From Methylophaga sp. (lineage in GTDB: Bacteria; Pseudomonadota; Gammaproteobacteria; Nitrosococcales; Methylophagaceae), in assembly GCF_030651745.1 (NCBI RefSeq), contig NZ_JAUSCC010000142.1, forward strand, positions 1-17,927: a stretch of 17,927 bases of DNA. Direction: 5' to 3'. Positions 8,818 to 17,670 of the stretch are shown piece by piece. The position numbers were made by a program, and so were the translations under genes. The notes under the pieces were generated by a model. That model worked only from the letters and a program-made list of their open reading frames with translations. It searched no databases and was not told the origin of the DNA. Every line of letters begins with the position of its first letter. Positions within the stretch are counted from its first letter, which is position 1.

Positions 8818-10169
8818 GCCGTTAGCTCCCTTACCGCTTGTTCAAACTGCTCTCCACGATCGACGTAATTAGTAAACTGATCAAAACTCGCACAGGCTGG
8901 TGATAATAAAACCTGTTGTGCATTCTCAGCGGATTGAGCTGCCAGATGCACAGCGGCTTTGATATCTCCAGCAAAATGTACTTTCACTGATTTCGGTACA
9001 TGCCGGGCAATTTCTTCAGCAGACTGGCCTATCAATACCACCGTACTGACATAATCTTTCAAAGTGCTGGCCAGGGGTTCGAAATTCTGGCCTTTACCCA
9101 CACCGCCTGCGATTAAAACCAGTTTTCCGTTATCGGCCAAACCTTCAATGGCAGCAATGCTCGCCCCAACATTGGTCGCTTTGGAATCGTTATACCAGCG
9201 CACTCCGTTGAGCTCACGAACAAACCGGCAGCGATGCGGTAATCCTTTGAATTCTCTTAATGCCTGCAACATGGCATCCATCGGCAATCCCATTACGGAG
9301 CCAAGTGCCAGAGCAGCTAATGCATTTGCCACATTATGTTTGCCGGCGATTTTCATGTCGCTAACCAACATTAATGGAGCGTCACCTTCAGCCAGCCAGA
9401 GATGTCCACGCTGACTCAATACGCCAAATTCATAACCTTGTGATTCATGCAGGCTGAAGCCGAGCTGATTACGGCCCGCAATTGCCATTGACGAAACAAT
9501 CGGATCATCCCGATTAATCACCATGACACCATTACCTTGATAAACCTTTTGTTTAGCCCGTTGGTAATCTTCCACCGAATCATAGCGGTCCAGATGATCT
9601 GGACTGACATTCAGGATAACTGAGGCAAAAGCGTTCATTGACTGCACTGTTTCCATCTGGAAACTGGAGAGTTCAAGTACATAAAAATCAGGAGCCGGAT
9701 CCGTCAGCAAGTCCAACGCAGGTGTACCGAGATTGCCACCAACGGCGACTTTTTTACCGGCCATATGTGCCATCAAGCCTACCAACGTAGTGACAGTGCT
9801 TTTACCGTTTGAACCGGTTATCGCGATGATTGGAGCATTGGCATGACGGGCAAACAACTCAATATCACCAACAATTTCAATTCCAGCGGCAGCAGCTTGA
9901 CGAATTTGCGGTAAACGTGGATCGACGCCTGGGCTCAACACAATGCTATCAGCCCGCATCAGCCAGTCGACCGGGATACTGCCGGTTTTTACCACCACTT
10001 CTGGATAATCTTTTTGTAAGGCATTCAAACATGCTGGCTTATCGTTACTGTCAATAACCGCTACAGCGTTACCCTGCTGGACTAAAAACCGTGCGCAGGA
10101 CAATCCGGTCTGACCTAAACCAATGATCAGGCTGTATTGCGAACTATGATGATTTAATTCTGCTGTCAT
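8814..10169 (-). CDS. murD: UDP-N-acetylmuramoylalanine--D-glutamate ligase MurD
   Basis: MurD adds D-Glu to UDP-MurNAc-L-Ala in the cytoplasm. The 451-residue protein (E. coli 438) has the N-terminal nucleotide-binding fold [16 protein letters not shown] (14-29), VLSPGVDP (77-84), the P-loop [13 protein letters not shown] (117-129), the catalytic region [10 protein letters not shown] (187-196) with the probable carbamylated lysine in YQRAKQKVY (Lys206), HRCRFV (312-317), YNDSKATN (326-333) and [18 protein letters not shown] (422-439). The ATG at 10169 makes an ATGA overlap with the mraY stop, like most junctions here. The open frame continues 18 codons upstream to a TTG at 10223 deep inside mraY; I reject that as the start. 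No strong ribosome site precedes the chosen ATG, so it may depend on coupling with mraY. Confidence 0.95.
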   Translation of the reverse strand: MTAELNHHSSQYSLIIGLGQTGLSCARFLVQQGNAVAVIDSNDKPACLNALQKDYPEVVVKTGSIPVDWLMRADSIVLSPGVDPRLPQIRQAAAAGIEIVGDIELFARHANAPIIAITGSNGKSTVTTLVGLMAHMAGKKVAVGGNLGTPALDLLTDPAPDFYVLELSSFQMETVQSMNAFASVILNVSPDHLDRYDSVEDYQRAKQKVYQGNGVMVINRDDPIVSSMAIAGRNQLGFSLHESQGYEFGVLSQRGHLWLAEGDAPLMLVSDMKIAGKHNVANALAALALGSVMGLPMDAMLQALREFKGLPHRCRFVRELNGVRWYNDSKATNVGASIAAIEGLADNGKLVLIAGGVGKGQNFEPLASTLKDYVSTVVLIGQSAEEIARHVPKSVKVHFAGDIKAAVHLAAQSAENAQQVLLSPACASFDQFTNYVDRGEQFEQAVRELTA

Positions 10170-11248
10170 CGTATTTTCAACGTTGCTAGTCCGACCAGCA
10201 CCAGGAACACGGTGATGATCCAAAATCGAACAATTATGCGTGGCTCAGGCCAACCTTTTAATTCATAGTGATGGTGTATCGGGGCCATCAAAAACACGCG
10301 TTTACCACGTAATTTGTACGAAGCCACCTGAATCATTACCGACAGGGTTTCAATTACAAACACCCCGCCCATAATCAGTAAAACCAATTCCTGACGCACC
10401 AATACCGCTACTGTTCCCAGCGCTGCACCTAATGCTAGAGCGCCGACATCGCCCATAAAGACCTGGGCTGGATAGGTGTTGAACCAGAGAAAGCCCAACC
10501 CTGCTCCAACCATTGCCGCGCAGAATACGGTTAATTCACCAGCACCCGGGATATGTGGAATTTGTAAGTAACGGGCAAACTCAAAGTGACCGGCGACATA
10601 ACTGAATAATCCTAATGCAGCGGCAACCATTACAGTTGGCATAATGGCTAAACCATCCAGTCCATCTGTCAGATTCACGGCATTACTGCTGCCCACAATA
10701 ACCAGATAGACCACCAGCAAATACCAGGCACCTAAAGGGATGACGATTTCTTTAAAAAATGGCACGATTAACTGCGTTTCAGCCGGTGTCTGGGTGGTCA
10801 TATATAAAAATATTGCCGCGCCCAAACCCACAACGGATTGCCAGAAATATTTATAGCGACTCAACAAGCCTTTTGGATCTTGTCTGACCAGCTTGATGTA
10901 ATCATCAACAAAACCAATCAATCCAAACAGCAAGGTAACCAGCAATACCACCCACACATAGCGATTGGCCAGATCGGCCCAAAGCAATGTGCTGACAGCA
11001 ATGGCAACCAGAATTAGCGAACCACCCATAGTCGGTGTTCCAGTTTTGCTGAAATGGGATTCCGGTCCATCATTTCTAACCACTTGACCAATCTGTCTGA
11101 AACTTAAATGACGAATCATCGTTGGGCCAACAATCAATGCGATCCCTAACGCCGTCATTACGCCTAATATCGCCCGTAATGTCAGGTATTGGAAAACATT
11201 AAAGCCAGTGTGATATTGGCTTAAATATTCGCTGAGCATTAGCAGCAT
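10166..11248 (-). CDS. mraY: Phospho-N-acetylmuramoyl-pentapeptide transferase MraY
   Basis: MraY moves phospho-MurNAc-pentapeptide from UDP onto undecaprenyl phosphate, making lipid I in the inner membrane. At 360 residues it has the same length as the E. coli enzyme and about ten membrane segments. Family motifs are intact: KTGTPTMGG (68-76), the Mg-site aspartates in GFVDDYIK (112-119, Asp115 and Asp116), the nucleoside-binding [13 protein letters not shown] (189-201), [11 protein letters not shown] (264-274, Asp267) and the triple histidine in [13 protein letters not shown] (321-333). The ATG shares one base with the murF stop (TGATG), and the stop overlaps the murD ATG by 4 nt. A second ATG at codon 4 is possible, but the first aligns better with the E. 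coli N-terminus. Confidence 0.97.
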   Translation of the reverse strand: MLLMLSEYLSQYHTGFNVFQYLTLRAILGVMTALGIALIVGPTMIRHLSFRQIGQVVRNDGPESHFSKTGTPTMGGSLILVAIAVSTLLWADLANRYVWVVLLVTLLFGLIGFVDDYIKLVRQDPKGLLSRYKYFWQSVVGLGAAIFLYMTTQTPAETQLIVPFFKEIVIPLGAWYLLVVYLVIVGSSNAVNLTDGLDGLAIMPTVMVAAALGLFSYVAGHFEFARYLQIPHIPGAGELTVFCAAMVGAGLGFLWFNTYPAQVFMGDVGALALGAALGTVAVLVRQELVLLIMGGVFVIETLSVMIQVASYKLRGKRVFLMAPIHHHYELKGWPEPRIIVRFWIITVFLVLVGLATLKIR

Positions 11249-12600
11249 CAGGCTTCTCCTCCAACAGCCAGCACATCCGCCAGCTGATCCAGCTTCATAA
11301 AGCGAGAGCCTTTAATCAAACAAGCCACATCACTGGTCAATGTTTGCTTTAATTCGGCTTCCAGTACTGTTCTATCGTTGAAGTGACGGGCATTTTCGCC
11401 AAATTCTGTGGCAGCCAACTCGCTTTGCTGGCCAACTGTGAACAGTTGTTTAATTCCTGCAGCCTTGGCATCACGACCTAGTTGCTGATGTATTGAGGCA
11501 CTATCAGGACCCAACTCACCGAAATCACCTAAAACCAACCAATGCTCACCTGGAAACTGCATCAAGGTTTGTAAAGCCTGACGGAATGAACCGGGATTAG
11601 CGTTATAGGTGTCATCGATGATTAAGGCATTATTCACAGCCTGACGCAGTTGCAACCTATGCGGAACCGTTTCAATAGCCGACAATCCTTTCACTATCGC
11701 TTCTGGATCGATCTTCAGAGCAGAGCAAATCGCAATAGCAGCTAATGCATTACTGACGTTATGAACACCGGGCAATGGAAGCGTGATGAAATGACACACG
11801 CCATCCAGCCGAACCATAAAATGACTGCCGGTAATCGACCGTTGTAAATCCAAGGGTGCAATATCAGCAGGCTGTTGCATGCCAAAACTTATATGATGAC
11901 GTGCTCCCAGAATATGCTCCCACAACTCGCCATAAGGCATATCCGCATTGATAACACCAACACCATCAGCTTTCAGACCTGCAAAAATTTCGCCTTTAGC
12001 TTCTGCAACACCTTGTAATGATCCAAATCCTTCGAGATGGGCCTCGCCAACATTATTTATCGCAGCAACATCTGGCTCAGCCATAGCGACCAAATTGGCA
12101 ATTTCACCGGCATGGTTGGCACCCATTTCAATCACGGCAAAATCATAACTGTCATCAAGCCTTGTCAGAGTCAGTGGCACACCCAACTCATTATTTAGAT
12201 TACCTTTAGTTGCCAACACATTGCCTGCTTGTGACAAGATGGAAGCAATCATTTCCTTGAGTGTTGTTTTACCGTTGCTACCAGTTACCGCCACGACTTT
12301 TGCTCGGCTTTTCTGCCGCCATAGTCTGGCGATTTGTCCATAAGCGCGAGTAACATTATCGACCACAATCTGTGGTAACTCGCTGGCAATATAACGATTC
12401 ACCAAGGCGCCACAGGCACCCGCCTGGAGTGCTTGTTCAATAAACTCGTGGCCATCACTATTAGCGCCTGTCAATGCGATAAACAAATCCCCGCTTTCAA
12501 TTTGGCGGCTATCAATCTTACTGCCAGTCATCACGGCATCTTTGCCATGCAACTCTGCATTCAGCAGCTCAGCAATTTCGGCCAAAAATATATTCGTCAT
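11248..12600 (-). CDS. murF: UDP-MurNAc-tripeptide--D-alanyl-D-alanine ligase MurF
   Basis: MurF is the last cytoplasmic Mur ligase: it joins the D-Ala-D-Ala made by Ddl to UDP-MurNAc-tripeptide. The 450-residue protein (E. coli 452) shows the N-terminal substrate domain with [15 protein letters not shown] (29-43), the P-loop [13 protein letters not shown] (104-116), [16 protein letters not shown] (130-145), the metal and substrate region [12 protein letters not shown] (156-167), PHRLQL (313-318), [13 protein letters not shown] (327-339) and VLGDFGELG (356-364). The DDTYNANP stretch and the NNELGVP motif separate MurF from the other three ligases. It starts with an ATG overlapping the murE stop by 4 nt and ends with a TGA overlapping mraY by one base. 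I saw no missing key residue. Confidence 0.96.
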   Translation of the reverse strand: MTNIFLAEIAELLNAELHGKDAVMTGSKIDSRQIESGDLFIALTGANSDGHEFIEQALQAGACGALVNRYIASELPQIVVDNVTRAYGQIARLWRQKSRAKVVAVTGSNGKTTLKEMIASILSQAGNVLATKGNLNNELGVPLTLTRLDDSYDFAVIEMGANHAGEIANLVAMAEPDVAAINNVGEAHLEGFGSLQGVAEAKGEIFAGLKADGVGVINADMPYGELWEHILGARHHISFGMQQPADIAPLDLQRSITGSHFMVRLDGVCHFITLPLPGVHNVSNALAAIAICSALKIDPEAIVKGLSAIETVPHRLQLRQAVNNALIIDDTYNANPGSFRQALQTLMQFPGEHWLVLGDFGELGPDSASIHQQLGRDAKAAGIKQLFTVGQQSELAATEFGENARHFNDRTVLEAELKQTLTSDVACLIKGSRFMKLDQLADVLAVGGEA

Positions 12601-14117
12601 AAAGTAGCCCTTGTTACTGAATGGCGTTTCTGTACGGCTTTCATAGCAATCTCATAATCATTAAATGGTTTTTTTACGCCAGCGATTTCCTGATAATGCT
12701 CATGGCCTTTACCGGCTATTAACACCATATCTTCCAGCGCTGCGTCGTTGACGGCATATTCAATCGCCCGTTGTCTGTCGGCTTCAATATGAATGTCTGT
12801 ATTAGCCTCGATACCCGCCAGAATTTGTTCAATAATGTTGGCACTGTTTTCGCTGCGCGGATTGTCATCGGTCAGTACCACTTTATCTGCCATTTCGCTG
12901 GCAATTTGTCCCATCAATGGGCGTTTGCCGTTATCGCGATCACCGCCACAACCGAATACACACCACAATCTGGAATTTGCATCTATATGCTGACGCATGC
13001 TTTGTAATGCCTTGGCCAGTGCATCTGGGGTATGGGCAAAATCGATCACTACCGCGGGTTGCAAATCGCTTGCTAACAATTGCATTCGGCCATTGACACT
13101 GGTTAATTGATTCAGACCTTGAGCAATCTCATCGGTTGACCAGTCAAGTAATAAAAGCACTGCAGCTGTCGCCAGCATATTTTCAACATTAAATTTGCCA
13201 AGTAATCGGCTTTTAATTGTTAACAACTGCTGACCAATCTTTAGATCAAATTGCAAACCAGAACTGGCAGTTCGAATATCAGCGGCAAAAAGATCAACCT
13301 GAGAATTTTTAGAGCTATATCTGACAGCGTTAGTTTGTTTCTCAGCCAGTAATGGAATTAATGACTGGCCGAACAGATCATCGGCATTCACTACCGCTGC
13401 TTGCAATGAATCAAAATCAAATAACCGTTGTTTTGCCGCAGCGTAGTCCGCCATGCTCTGATGATAATCAAGATGATCACGGCTTAAATTAGTCAGCACG
13501 GCATAGTTAATATCAACAAAATTCAATCTGCCCTGCTCTAATGCATGAGACGACGCTTCCAGCGCCACGTATTGAATTCCGCTATCACGTAATTCTGCCA
13601 ATATTGCTTGCAATCGCACGGGATCGGGGGTGGTCATGCCGTTATATTGCATGTCGTTTAATCGACCGCTTCCCAGCGTGCCGATTACCCCACAAGCATG
13701 ACCAGCATTTTCCAGAGCCTGAGCGATAAATTGTGTAACCGAGGTTTTACCATTGGTGCCTGTGACTGCAATAATTGTCATCACAGCTGATGGATACTGA
13801 TAAAAAGCGGCAGCCAGACGCGAGGTTTTGTCTTTAAGATTAGTAACAGCCACCAATTCAATCTGGGCATCTGCCAGCAGTAGCACTAACTCTGGCTCTA
13901 TTGGTGATTCAGCTGAATAGCAGACTGCAGCAACATTGGCTGCAATGGCTTGTTTGATATGTTGTGCCCGTACATGGGGATTAGCTGCTAAGGCAATAAA
14001 CATATCACCCGGTTTAAGCTGCCGACTATCCAGACTCATACCTGTTATTAAAGATGTTGAGTTGGTATCGCTTTCAACCAGTTGCATTAAATCAATCAGG
14101 CGCATTTGATAGTTCAT
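12597..14117 (-). CDS. murE: UDP-MurNAc-L-Ala-D-Glu--meso-diaminopimelate ligase MurE
   Basis: MurE adds the third residue of the stem peptide. The motif DDNPRSEN (417-424) includes the DNPR signature of enzymes that use meso-diaminopimelate rather than lysine, which fits a Gram-negative wall. Other motifs in the 506-residue protein (E. coli 495) are LDSRQLKPGDMFIAL (29-43), the P-loop AVTGTNGKTSVTQF (117-130), MTTPDP (161-166), EASSHALEQGR (187-197), NLSRDHLDYH (210-219), the probable carbamylated lysine in AAAKQRLF (Lys229), FGCGGDRDNGKRPLM (388-402) and GKGHEHYQ (469-476). The ATG overlaps the ftsI stop by 4 nt; another ATG at codon 5 is less likely for that reason. The stop overlaps the murF start by 4 nt. 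Confidence 0.97.
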   Translation of the reverse strand: MNYQMRLIDLMQLVESDTNSTSLITGMSLDSRQLKPGDMFIALAANPHVRAQHIKQAIAANVAAVCYSAESPIEPELVLLLADAQIELVAVTNLKDKTSRLAAAFYQYPSAVMTIIAVTGTNGKTSVTQFIAQALENAGHACGVIGTLGSGRLNDMQYNGMTTPDPVRLQAILAELRDSGIQYVALEASSHALEQGRLNFVDINYAVLTNLSRDHLDYHQSMADYAAAKQRLFDFDSLQAAVVNADDLFGQSLIPLLAEKQTNAVRYSSKNSQVDLFAADIRTASSGLQFDLKIGQQLLTIKSRLLGKFNVENMLATAAVLLLLDWSTDEIAQGLNQLTSVNGRMQLLASDLQPAVVIDFAHTPDALAKALQSMRQHIDANSRLWCVFGCGGDRDNGKRPLMGQIASEMADKVVLTDDNPRSENSANIIEQILAGIEANTDIHIEADRQRAIEYAVNDAALEDMVLIAGKGHEHYQEIAGVKKPFNDYEIAMKAVQKRHSVTRATL

Positions 14118-15823
14118 TGATGTGCCACCTGTAACTGCGTTTGTGGCAATGCATCCGGCGCGATATTCAGCAAACGCATCGCGCCGACCATTACATCAGC
14201 AAATACGGGAGCCGCTACTGCGCCACCGTAATATTCTTCACCAGTCGGATTATCAATGACGACCACCATGGCTAGTCGTGGATTACTGGCCGGGATCAAG
14301 CCGGCAAATAACGAAAGATATTCGCTTTCGGTATAACCACCCGCCATGGCTTTTTTTACGGTACCGGTTTTAGCGGCAACACTGTAATTTGGCACTGCTG
14401 CACGTTGGGCCGTACCACCTGGCAATACCACCAGCTCCATCATGCCGCGAACCGTTTCCATTAAATCTTTGGAAAAGACTCGACGACCTTTCGGTGTTTT
14501 ATCCTGTTTGATAAAGGTGACATCGCGCATGATGCCGCCATTACCGATAATGGTATAGGCTCTTGCAAGCTGTAATGTATTGGTCGCCAAGCCATAACCA
14601 TAGGCTAAAGTGGCACGATCCAGAGTTCGCCATGAACGTGGATCGGGTAAACGTCCCATCGCTTCGCCCGGGAAATAGGCACCACTGTCGACGCCCATGC
14701 CAAAACTGGCAAAATCTTCCCACAGCTGCATCGGCTCTATTTCCAATGCAATTTTGCTGGCAGCCACGTTGCTGGATTTCTGAATAGATGTGGCCAAGTC
14801 AATAACACCATAATCACGAAAATCACGAATATTGTGGCCACTGACCCGCATAGTGCCGGGGTGGGTATTAATCATGGTGGTAAGATCAAACTTGCCTGAT
14901 TTCAATCCACTGACCACAGTAAACGGTTTAACCGTTGAACCGGGCTCAAATAAATCGGTAACAGCTCTATTGCGTAAGTCAGTTGAACTCACGCCATAAC
15001 GATTATTCGGATTAAACGCAGGCTGGTTGACCATTGCCAGTACTTCACCAGTCTGCACATCTAGAATAACGGCAGAACCAGATTGCGCGCCATGCTTTTC
15101 AACTGCATTTTTAAGTGCGTTGTAGCTTAGATACTGCAAGCGAAGGTCGATGCTCAGCTGAATATTTTCGCCAGCTTTTGCCGCACGAATCGGATCACCA
15201 CCACCAACAAAATTACCTTTACTGTCACGTACCATGCGGCGTAGCCCAGGCACACCAGTCAATAGGGGCTCATAAGTTAATTCGAGACCTTCCTGACCAA
15301 TATCGTCAACATTGGTAAATCCCACGACGTGGGCAGTGACTTCCCCTGTTGGGTAATATCGCTTGTATTCCCGTTGCAGTGCCACACCACCAATGTTTAA
15401 CTGCTTTACCTGCTCTGAGATTTCTGGGGTTACCCGACGTTTTAAATAAAGAAATTCACGGTTGGGATTTTGATAAATCCGTTCACGAATATTTCTAGCG
15501 TCAATCTCCAGAATTGATGCTAATTTGGTTAATTGTGGATGTTCTGGATCAGTTGCCTGAGGATTCAACCAGACAGAATGAACTGGCGTGCTAATGGCCA
15601 ACGGTTCACCATGACGATCCAAAATCATGCCGCGATGGGCAACGATAGGCACATTTCGTAAATGACGTGCATCGCCTTGATTACGTAAAAAATCAGGGTT
15701 TAATACCTGAATATCCACTAAGCGCCACAACAAGCCCAGACCAATCAGAATAAACGACAGTCTGACCAGATTCAGCCTCCAGCTGCCTGTTTGCTGATAA
15801 CCACTTTGCCGACGACGACTCAT
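14114..15823 (-). CDS. ftsI: Septal transpeptidase FtsI (penicillin-binding protein 3)
   Basis: FtsI is the class B penicillin-binding protein that crosslinks septal peptidoglycan and works with FtsW. The 569-residue protein (E. coli 588) starts with a short basic cytoplasmic tail, then a single membrane segment (about 20-40, signal anchor). A pedestal domain follows with HRGMILDRHGEPLA (63-76) and RYYPTGEVTAHVVGF (155-169). The transpeptidase domain has all three active-site motifs: the SxxK serine in EPGSTVKPF (Ser296, Lys299), SSN (350-352) and KTG (485-487), plus AYGYGLATN (407-415) and YYGGAVAAPVF (531-541). No glycosyltransferase domain is present, as expected. The ATG overlaps the ftsL stop by 4 nt. 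The target is beta-lactam sensitive in the family; I saw nothing pointing to altered binding. Confidence 0.97.
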   Translation of the reverse strand: MSRRRQSGYQQTGSWRLNLVRLSFILIGLGLLWRLVDIQVLNPDFLRNQGDARHLRNVPIVAHRGMILDRHGEPLAISTPVHSVWLNPQATDPEHPQLTKLASILEIDARNIRERIYQNPNREFLYLKRRVTPEISEQVKQLNIGGVALQREYKRYYPTGEVTAHVVGFTNVDDIGQEGLELTYEPLLTGVPGLRRMVRDSKGNFVGGGDPIRAAKAGENIQLSIDLRLQYLSYNALKNAVEKHGAQSGSAVILDVQTGEVLAMVNQPAFNPNNRYGVSSTDLRNRAVTDLFEPGSTVKPFTVVSGLKSGKFDLTTMINTHPGTMRVSGHNIRDFRDYGVIDLATSIQKSSNVAASKIALEIEPMQLWEDFASFGMGVDSGAYFPGEAMGRLPDPRSWRTLDRATLAYGYGLATNTLQLARAYTIIGNGGIMRDVTFIKQDKTPKGRRVFSKDLMETVRGMMELVVLPGGTAQRAAVPNYSVAAKTGTVKKAMAGGYTESEYLSLFAGLIPASNPRLAMVVVIDNPTGEEYYGGAVAAPVFADVMVGAMRLLNIAPDALPQTQLQVAHQ

Positions 15824-16113
15824 GGTTTGACCACCACGGTTTGTGCATTGCTAGGCACTTGCATATTCAAACGGGTACGCGACTGTAGCTCGACCCGGGC
15901 AGGACTTGCCCAAGTGCTTTGCTCAAGTAATAACTTGCCCCACTCTTCATTCAATTGATCACGTCGATTATCCAACTGCTGTAATGCCACAAACTCACTG
16001 CGCCCGGCATGTTTGGTATACACCACGGCAACAGAAGAAATCAGCACCAACAACGTCATAATCAACACTGGGAAATCAATACGTACATGCTCAAAAAAAG
16101 TTGGCCAACTCAT
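15820..16113 (-). CDS. ftsL: Cell division protein FtsL
   Basis: FtsL is a small bitopic protein that forms a complex with FtsB and FtsQ and signals to FtsW-FtsI. Its sequence is poorly conserved in the family, so the call rests on layout and place. The 97-residue product has a short cytoplasmic end, one membrane segment (about 14-32, [19 protein letters not shown]), then a periplasmic heptad-rich stretch (about 40-66, [20 protein letters not shown] onward) that could form the coiled coil, followed by [17 protein letters not shown] (68-84), a typical FtsL end motif. It lies between rsmH and ftsI, as in nearly all proteobacteria, with ATGA overlaps on both sides. It is shorter than E. coli FtsL (121), mainly in the cytoplasmic tail. 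Confidence 0.92.
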   Translation of the reverse strand: MSWPTFFEHVRIDFPVLIMTLLVLISSVAVVYTKHAGRSEFVALQQLDNRRDQLNEEWGKLLLEQSTWASPARVELQSRTRLNMQVPSNAQTVVVKP

Positions 16114-17048
16114 GCCAGTTTCTCCGCCACACGTAATACCGCGCTACGCGCACGGACATTGACCGCTAATTCAGCATCATCTGCTTTAACGGCTTTACCA
16201 ATAATTCGCAGGCGCGGATTTAACTGATCGGCTGTGATCGGAAAATGGGCTGGTAAATCATCCCCTTTGGCCTGATCTCTGAAAAAACGTTTAACAATGC
16301 GATCTTCAAGTGAATGAAAACTGATAACCACTAATCTGCCGCCTACAGCCAGTACTTCCAAAGCTTGTTCCAGAGCGCTGGTTAACTCTTCCAACTCACT
16401 GTTGATAAAGATACGGATGGCCTGGAAAGTCCGGGTGGCAGGATGTTTGAACTTATCCCGCGTAGGGCTGGCTTTATCCACCAAATCTGCCAGTTGTTTA
16501 GTCGTAGTAATCGGGGTGTGTTCGCGGGTTTCCACAATAGCGGAGGCAATACGTTTACCGTAGCGCTCTTCACCTAATGTTTTAATTACCGTGGCAATTT
16601 CATTCATCTCAGCACTGGCGAGCCATTGTGCCGCACTCATACCCGAAGTCGGATCCATACGCATATCTAACGGGCCGTCATGCTGAAAACTAAAACCACG
16701 CTCAGCTTCATCCAATTGCGGTGAAGAGACACCAATATCCATCAAAATACCATTTACTTTGCCCTGCCAAAGTCGCGAATGAATAACCGTCGACAACTCT
16801 GAGAACGCACAATGTTCAATGGCAAAACGTGGATCAGCCGCTGCAAGCGCCTGGCCCACAGCCACCGCAGCAGGATCCCGATCCAAACCTAATAAACGAC
16901 CTTTTTCGGAAAGTTGTTCTAGCATCGCGCGAGAATGTCCGCCGCGACCGAAAGTCGCGTCCACATAAATACCTTCAGGCTGAATAAACAGCGCTTCGAC
17001 GGTCTCTTTCAGTAGGACCGGTTGATGTGTTGGGAGTTGGTTTATCAT
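16110..17048 (-). CDS. rsmH: 16S rRNA (cytosine-1402-N4)-methyltransferase RsmH (MraW)
   Basis: RsmH uses S-adenosylmethionine to methylate N4 of C1402 in the decoding centre of 16S rRNA. The 312-residue protein (E. coli 313) has the SAM-binding motif [15 protein letters not shown] (29-43), LGLDRDP (53-59), [20 protein letters not shown] (102-121), LDMRMD (127-132), [12 protein letters not shown] (202-213) and the late catalytic-fold motif [16 protein letters not shown] (241-256). The C-terminal motif usually written NPRARSA appears as [10 protein letters not shown] (297-306), with Val replacing Pro. The gene begins 9 nt after mraZ; AGGG lies 7 nt before the ATG and a GGAG only 2 nt before it. 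The stop overlaps the ftsL start by 4 nt, beginning the run of overlapping genes. Confidence 0.96.
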   Translation of the reverse strand: MINQLPTHQPVLLKETVEALFIQPEGIYVDATFGRGGHSRAMLEQLSEKGRLLGLDRDPAAVAVGQALAAADPRFAIEHCAFSELSTVIHSRLWQGKVNGILMDIGVSSPQLDEAERGFSFQHDGPLDMRMDPTSGMSAAQWLASAEMNEIATVIKTLGEERYGKRIASAIVETREHTPITTTKQLADLVDKASPTRDKFKHPATRTFQAIRIFINSELEELTSALEQALEVLAVGGRLVVISFHSLEDRIVKRFFRDQAKGDDLPAHFPITADQLNPRLRIIGKAVKADDAELAVNVRARSAVLRVAEKLA

Positions 17049-17057
17049 AACTCCGCC

Positions 17058-17510
17058 CTATATCGACAGCGTTTCGAGTTCAGCTGGCAGTATTGCGTCA
17101 AAGTCTTCTTGCAGGCATTCGTCCATCAAGGCGTTCCAGGTTTGCTCATCCCACAGTTCAAACTTATTCCCCTGACCAATCATCACGATATCTTTATCTA
17201 ACCCTGCAAATTCACGTAATTTGGCTGGCAATAAAATCCGACCATTGCTATCCATTTCACATTCGGTGGCATAGCCCAACAGCATGCGTTTTAAACGACG
17301 AACCTGAGGATTCAAACTTGGTAATGCGGCTAATTTTTGCTCGACAGCTTCCCATTCTGGTAATGGATAAAGCTGTAAACAGTGATCTGAATGATCGATG
17401 GTAATCACTAATCGGCCCTCGCAGCAGACATCAAGATGCTTACGGAACTTGGCTGGAATGGCCATCCGTCCTTTTGCATCCAGATTGAAAGTTGCTACGC
17501 CTCGAAACAC
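17058..17510 (-). CDS. mraZ: Transcriptional regulator MraZ
   Basis: MraZ is a ring-forming DNA-binding protein with two AbrB-like halves that controls the promoter of its own cluster. The 150-residue protein (E. coli 152) shows both half-motifs: DAKGRMAIPAKFR (11-23) and DSNGRILLPAKLRE (87-100), each with the DxxGR signature used in DNA contact, joined by RRLKRMLLGYATECEM (71-86). The start is GTG at 17508-17510. It is fixed by an in-frame TGA four codons upstream (17520-17522) and by the universal MFRG beginning; GAGGA lies about 6 nt upstream. It is the first gene after the promoter, and a triple repeat that fits its known binding motif lies in its leader. This suggests autoregulation. Confidence 0.96.
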   Translation of the reverse strand: MFRGVATFNLDAKGRMAIPAKFRKHLDVCCEGRLVITIDHSDHCLQLYPLPEWEAVEQKLAALPSLNPQVRRLKRMLLGYATECEMDSNGRILLPAKLREFAGLDKDIVMIGQGNKFELWDEQTWNALMDECLQEDFDAILPAELETLSI

Positions 17511-17530
17511 TGTTCGTCCTCAAATTGAAG

Positions 17531-17560
17531 GATCCACAAAGATCCACTTTTCCCCACTTT
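17531..17560 (-). promoter_or_regulatory. Triple MraZ operator in the mraZ leader
   Basis: On the minus strand three tandem 10-bp units follow one another without a gap: AAAGTGGGGA (17560-17551), AAAGTGGATC (17550-17541) and TTTGTGGATC (17540-17531). The GTGG cores recur every 10 bp, one helical turn. MraZ of E. coli binds direct repeats of TGGGN with 5-nt spacers, and Mycoplasma MraZ binds AAAGTG-type repeats; both descriptions fit. The first unit lies at about the predicted transcription start, so bound MraZ should hinder initiation. The role is inferred; the repeat itself is directly visible. Confidence 0.85.
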
Positions 17561-17565
17561 CCGAC

Positions 17566-17594
17566 ACTATAGGAGCGCAACATAACGAAGTCAA
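17566..17594 (-). promoter_or_regulatory. Sigma70-type promoter of the mraZ-ftsZ cluster (Pmra)
   Basis: On the minus strand a -35 hexamer TTGACT (17594-17589) is followed after exactly 17 nt by a -10 hexamer TATAGT (17571-17566). Each hexamer matches the sigma70 consensus at five of six positions. Transcription would begin near 17559, giving a leader of about 49 nt before the mraZ GTG and placing the MraZ repeats at about +1 to +30. AT-rich DNA just upstream of the -35 could act as an UP element. This is the only strong promoter I can find for the cluster. Confidence 0.85.
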
Positions 17595-17649
17595 GCACGA
17601 AAATTAAGAAAATCCTCTTTTTACGACAAGGACTTAGCGCATTTTCATA

Positions 17650-17670
17650 AAAGTGGGGGAAATGTGGATC
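17650..17670 (+). promoter_or_regulatory. Second, inverted MraZ-operator-like site
   Basis: On the plus strand the 21-nt segment reads AAAGTGGGGG, then AAATGTGGATC. Aligned with the first two operator units on the minus strand it has one extra G and one mismatch. The two GTGG cores are 11 bp apart rather than 10. It lies about 90 bp beyond the main operator, with the promoter between the two, so the arms form a long imperfect inverted repeat. It may be an auxiliary MraZ site; the core TGATCCACA also differs by one base from a DnaA box. The function is not proven. Confidence 0.5.

Noticed and set aside
10170..10223. An 18-codon upstream extension of murD starting at TTG 10223
   Set aside because: It would lie deep inside the end of mraY and use a TTG codon. 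The ATG at 10169 gives the 4-nt overlap seen at most junctions and a normal MurD N-terminus.
17531..17547. DnaA boxes in the mraZ leader, from GATCCACA-like sequences
   Set aside because: They miss the TTATCCACA consensus at the first two bases, and the exact 10-bp tandem spacing is much better explained as MraZ units. One copy near 17661-17671 is closer (one mismatch) and is mentioned with the distal site.
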